Shown: positions 60,250-64,000 of the stretch, piece by piece
Position numbering within the stretch: position 1 is the first letter of the stretch
Layout of the letters: every line of letters begins with the position of its first letter
From: Tetraselmis striata
Lineage: Eukaryota; Chlorophyta; Chlorodendrophyceae; Chlorodendrales; Chlorodendraceae
NCBI GenBank assembly: GCA_006384855.1
Contig: VCJN01001284.1
Coordinates: forward strand, 1-64,000
DNA length: 64,000 nucleotides
Direction: 5' to 3'
Position numbers and translations under genes: made by a program
Notes under the pieces: generated by a model
The model's database searches: none
Told to the model about the DNA's origin: nothing
The model's input: only the letters and a program-made list of their open reading frames with translations

Positions 60250-63200
60250 ATGCGCATTTATATCCTCGCCTGCATGCGGCAGACCAACCGGAGGGGCGGG
60301 CCGCGCAGCCCGTCGTCACTGCTGCTGATACTTCTGGGAGCACTGCTTTCGCTGCTGGTTCCAAGTCCTGGACATGGACAGCGCCTGGGTGAAGGCAGCG
60401 GTGGACCCGATGGCGGCGGTGTGGCGGGCCGGCACGCTGCCATCCCGGCCGATGCGGAGGCGGACCTGCGAGCGGTGCTGGACAGGGCGGCGTTCGAGGC
60501 CAACGGCACGCGGAACCTGTTGGTCACCTTTGCTGACCGCAGAGGTTCGGAGAACTACTTGCCCGTTTTCCTTGAGGTAGGCTGCCGCATTTGCTGTAAT
60601 TTACGGGCGCACTGCCACTTCGTAAGCAATAGTCCCCGGAAACAGTAGTGGGGCACGGTAAAACTACCGCGCTCGGGAATACCGACGAATGGCCATTCGC
60701 TCTCGTTATCAGAGCGCGGCGGCTACCCGCCTCGTCGCCACGCTGAGCTTGGGATATGGCCTCTATTGGACGCACACAGGGTCTGGCGAAGCTGGCAGGG
60801 AAGCACCTGCTGCGGCACCTGGTGGTGATTTCCACCGACGCGCAGGGGCACGCCGCGTGCGCGCAGCGGCACCCCCTCTGCCTGCATTACGTGCCGAGCG
60901 AGCCCATGCGGGTACGCCCCGGCGCACGCTGGTGATGCCCCACCTGTCCAGCCTCGCCCATGCCGTCCGCGCCCATGCATCCACTCACGAGTAAGCTCCT
61001 CTTGCCGACCCGGGGACAGCTGCCGCGCGGAGTGAAGCCGGCCCTGCGGTGCGGCTGGGCGCGAATCCGGTTTGCGCGAGACGCGCTGCGACTGGGGTAC
61101 AGCGTGCTCGTGAGCGACATGGACGTCATGTGGATGCGGGACCCGTTTCCCCACCTGCTGGTCAGTCCGGAGGACATTCAGGCAGGGACGCAGCCGTCGT
61201 GTCACCAGCGCCACACGATCAACCCCCCTCCCCCCCCCTTCTGCCCGTCAGCTCTCCCCCACGCGTCCCCCAAACAACCCCACACGTGTCGCCTTGCGCA
61301 GGTCAGCATGGACGTGTCGTGGCACTACAACATCGGCATCTTTTACGTACGCGCTGGGCGGGAGACCGTCCGGGTAATGGATCAGTGGATCCAGGGAGAG
61401 AAGGCCTTCAGCCTGCGCCTGGTGCCCCCCCTCCCTCCCCCCCCCCCCCCCCCTGGGTGCACCTTCCATCTGCCACCGTCAGGCCCGCAGACACAAACCT
61501 ACCACATATATCGGCCATTGAATACTGCAATCATTTGTCACCTGATATCCTGTCATTGTCCTGACTTTACGGGCCAGCTGTTATACCCTTTCTCCCTTGT
61601 GGGTGTAATGCACCGTGATTAGTGTTTCATATGTGTCTATCCACGTGTCACAGCTACTTTGGCACCGACACACCTACTCTCTGTTCTTGCATATCAAGAG
61701 GCATTGTGTATTGGATAATCGCTGTAGCACATGACACTCGCGGCCACTGGCGAGGGCAGACACGCACGTACACATACACATATGCACGCTCCTCGGGGCT
61801 TCAGCCCAATGATACGGAGCCTTGCGCATCATCGACACATCTCTTGTGCCAGCCGCCTGTTGAACGCCCTCGACTGCCCGCAGGGTGGCGACCAGATCCG
61901 GTTCAACAGCGTCATCGGACGTGCAAGCAAGGTGCGCCCCCCCTACTCCCACTTGCAAAGTCCATCTCAGCCTCACTTGGCTCCGCACCCTCACCCCGAC
62001 GCATCGCCTGAGCGTCGCGTACTGACTGCCGACATGTGGCATGGGGCAGGCGGGGAGCGTGTCGGTGCGGCAGCTGGACATGGCGGCGTTCCCCAACATG
62101 TGCAACCCGCCCGTGCGGGACATGATCAACCTGAAGCAGGTGCGCGGGACAGCCCTCCCAGGGCTGACGTGTGTGGCGGATCGCCTTCCCCCCTCAACCG
62201 GCATACATCAAGCTGGGCTGTGTTGAGGTCGACTCGGGATGGAAGTGGGGGGTCAACCTTGACTATTTGAGCCTCTGGTGATGAAGGCAAACGAAGAATA
62301 TATCGATGCACGAGTATATCACGAATACCGCACGGGCGCGATGCGACGCGGCAAAGCTGCAGCACCCGCGAAGCTCGCAGCCCAAACAGGGCGATGTGTG
62401 TCGGCATGTGTGTATTGTATGAGTACACGCGCCCAGGTAGCGAACTCGTCTTCGAAGGGGTGGCCAAGGGGCATGTCTCAGGCGCCAGGCAGATCATGGC
62501 TGAAGCCCGGCATGTGAATATTCAAAGGGTAATATGCATGCACACGGGTGTCGGCGGATCTACAAGAACCCTGTTATAACAAGTCCCAAGTTGGGCTTGC
62601 ATGCCACCTATAAGGGCAGTTGTGACAGTTCCGCAATAGTTACATCAACACTTGACTGACGGCAGACAGGGCGGGCTCCTTTCGGAGTGCTCTTATCGCC
62701 GCGCCGGAACCTGTATATGTACATGTATGTATATACATATATATACACATGTATGTATGTATATATGTATAGATATATATTTTGCAAGCAATGTGTGTAT
62801 ATATATTTAGTTATTTATATATTTATGTATATATATGTACGTATACATAAATTTACATATGACGTTCTCATAAAGTTGTGTATATAAATGTACATAATAT
62901 ACATATGCAGGCTCACCGACATAAACACGGAGAGTGAGACTGGTGGCATTACACACACGCAGTGAGGGAGAGAGAGGGAAGGGGGTAGTCCTGGCGTCAT
63001 TTCCGATCCTGCCAAATTCAGGCGCTGCTAACGTCGGAGGCCAAGAACTTGCATGCACACCATGGCACCGAGCTGATACTTGCTGTGTGTCAACGATGCC
63101 CCCCCCCCCCCCCCCCCTGGTGCCCCTCTCCCCCAACATCCCCTTCCCGACAACCAGCGTCATATCACGCCCGCAAAGCTCGCGCAGAAACTGGATTCTT

Positions 63201-63481
63201 CTGATTGGTGAGCCCCTCCATGCGGCCGTTTCTGCACCACGGTGACCCACCGCAACACTTTCCTCGGCAGAGCATGGAGTTCTACGTCACTAACCCCCCC
63301 TCCCCCCCCCTTCCCCCCGCTCCGACCCCCGCGGTGCATGTTAAGGTTCGAAATGCACTTGGCGTGCCACCGTGTCGGTACCATGGAGCGCAAGGTGGCG
63401 GAGCTTGAGGTGGTGTTGGCGGAGGCGCTCCGCAGCAGACGAAGGCGCGGGGGACACGGCCGGGAGCAGGCGCAGTTGTGA
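60250..63481 (+). CDS. Type II membrane nucleotide-diphospho-sugar transferase (PF03407-like, plant RRA/XEG113-type)
   Basis: The start is the ATG at 60250. Residues 1-45 comprise a basic stretch (MRQTNRRGGPRSPS) and a hydrophobic signal anchor (SLLLILLGALLSLLV), giving Golgi/ER type II topology. Exons that close in frame: 60250-60576 (ends NLLVTFADRRGSENYLPVFLE), 60780-60911 (LAKLAGKHLLRHLVVISTDAQG), about 61021-61182, 61302-61421, 61884-61931 and 62050-62139. The third holds the DxD-type catalytic motif YSVLVSDMDVMWMRDPFPHL; then come WHYNIGIFYVRAGRETVRVMDQW and GDQIRFNSVI, matching the family's 'NTGFFYVR...W...DQ..FN'. Enzymes of this family add arabinose or galactose to cell-wall glycoproteins; the substrate here is unknown. 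Exons after 62139 (near 63024-63088, 63200-63290 and 63340-63481, ending MERKVAELEVVLAEAL...) are tentative. One intron appears to be GC-AG. Confidence 0.82.
62140..63023 (+). other. Large intron with a dispersed repeat (62568-62645, minus) and TA/GTAT microsatellite (62700-62910)
   Basis: The reverse complement of 62568-62645 reads CTATTGCGGAACTGTC, then TATAGGTGGCATGCAAGCCC, AACTTGGGACTTGTTATAAC and AGGGTTCTTGTAG. It is the third member of the family at 20448 and 29352. The following 200 bp are TA, TGTA and CATA repeats. Whether an exon is hidden at 62440-62520 is unclear. Confidence 0.6.
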
Positions 63482-63940
63482 CATTATGGTCCACTTATAG
63501 GGTCTGCGCTTCACTTGCTTGGCGGTAGCAGCCGGGTGGCCGGTGTTCTTAGTCCACTTACGCACCACCACTGCGTATTGCTGGCGGTGGCCATGCCGAT
63601 ACTCATTGACAAATATGAGGCGGCGAGGTACGGATGAGTGGCTACCAGGCAGTCACAGCCACTACGCCGAATAGCGCGGTGAAATAGTAAAACAGAAAGG
63701 CTGCCGCACAAGGCGCTCGACATGTGCCCGCATGTGTGGGAGTAGGGCCGGTGCCTTGTGTCACCCCAGACCTTTCACAACCGCTTCGCTGCTTCTGGGC
63801 CAGCTGACTAATCCTTAGGCGGCGCGAAGTGCCATCAGTGCCGGCGGCCCACGTCATTGCCACATTGATACAAACTTTCACGGTCGATGAAACACACGGC
63901 GGCGTGAATGCGGCGCAAGGACTCTTGCCAAAGGCCGCCA
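63482..63940. other. Region between convergent genes
   Basis: No feature recognised. The plus-strand gene appears to end at the TGA at 63479-63481, and the minus-strand stop of the next gene is at 63941. Confidence 0.45.
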
Positions 63941-64000
63941 TTACTTCAGCAGCTCGTACACCTCCCGTGTGTTGCGCGCCTTGACGCTTGCAAAGCCAGG
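63941..64000 (-). CDS. 3' end of a gene continuing past the right edge
   Basis: The minus strand reads PGFASVKARNTREVYELLK followed by TAA at 63943-63941. The ending is GC-rich with host-like codons and no interruption. Only 19 residues are visible, too few to name the protein; no family is claimed. Confidence 0.5.
   Translation of the reverse strand, partial: PGFASVKARNTREVYELLK

Overview
The window looks like nuclear DNA of a GC-rich green alga (Chlorophyta). The evidence is intron-dense genes with GT-AG junctions, transit-peptide-like N-termini, a plant-type FORGETTER1/strawberry-notch gene, and a short TTTTAGGG-like telomeric relic at 31.78-31.83 kb. I found no bacterial operons, CRISPR arrays or rRNA. 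Species cannot be fixed from the sequence alone. Exon boundaries were derived by hand from splice signals, reading-frame continuity and remembered family homology. Where I give exact boundaries, the frame closes across them.

Layout. 0.1-1.6 kb: 5' part of a minus-strand gene, possibly JmjC/cupin-8-like, running off the left edge. 1.8-2.7 kb: short repeats with target-site duplications. 2.8-6.1 kb: a complete hAT DNA transposon (125-bp inverted ends, 8-bp TSD) with a broken transposase. 8.0-11.0 kb: a decayed non-LTR-type reverse-transcriptase element. 11.5-13.8 kb (+): citrate-lyase-beta-like gene (CLYBL) with an 11-nt microexon. 14.4-15.4 kb (-): plant-like 2H-phosphoesterase-type protein. 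16.7-34.35 kb (+): FGT1/strawberry-notch helicase-like gene with about 25 exons and a 2.7-kb last intron. 34.8-35.75 kb: decayed element remnants. 37.5-41.7 kb (-): BNR/Asp-box sialidase-like gene. 42.8-47.3 kb: LTR-like direct repeats and an unidentified decayed element. 48.1-49.9 kb (+): organelle-targeted-looking protein kinase. 52.35-55.35 kb (+): tyrosine-recombinase element with split direct repeats and no reverse transcriptase. 55.9-56.3 kb (+): small protein with a Cys/His/Asp pattern between direct repeats. 57.7-59.65 kb: two oppositely oriented fragments of the same reverse-transcriptase family as at 8-11 kb. 60.25-63.5 kb (+): type II membrane nucleotide-sugar transferase. 63.94-64.0 kb (-): 3' end of a further gene.

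The host genes are unrelated housekeeping-type genes and form no pathway. The biology of most interest is in the mobile DNA. First, a very short insertion family has a constant 3' end, variable 5' truncation and variable-length TSDs, which suggests target-primed reverse transcription. Second, a non-autonomous DIRS/Ngaro-like element keeps gag but has lost reverse transcriptase. A recurrent oddity is a long sense-strand C tract just downstream of many 5' splice sites.
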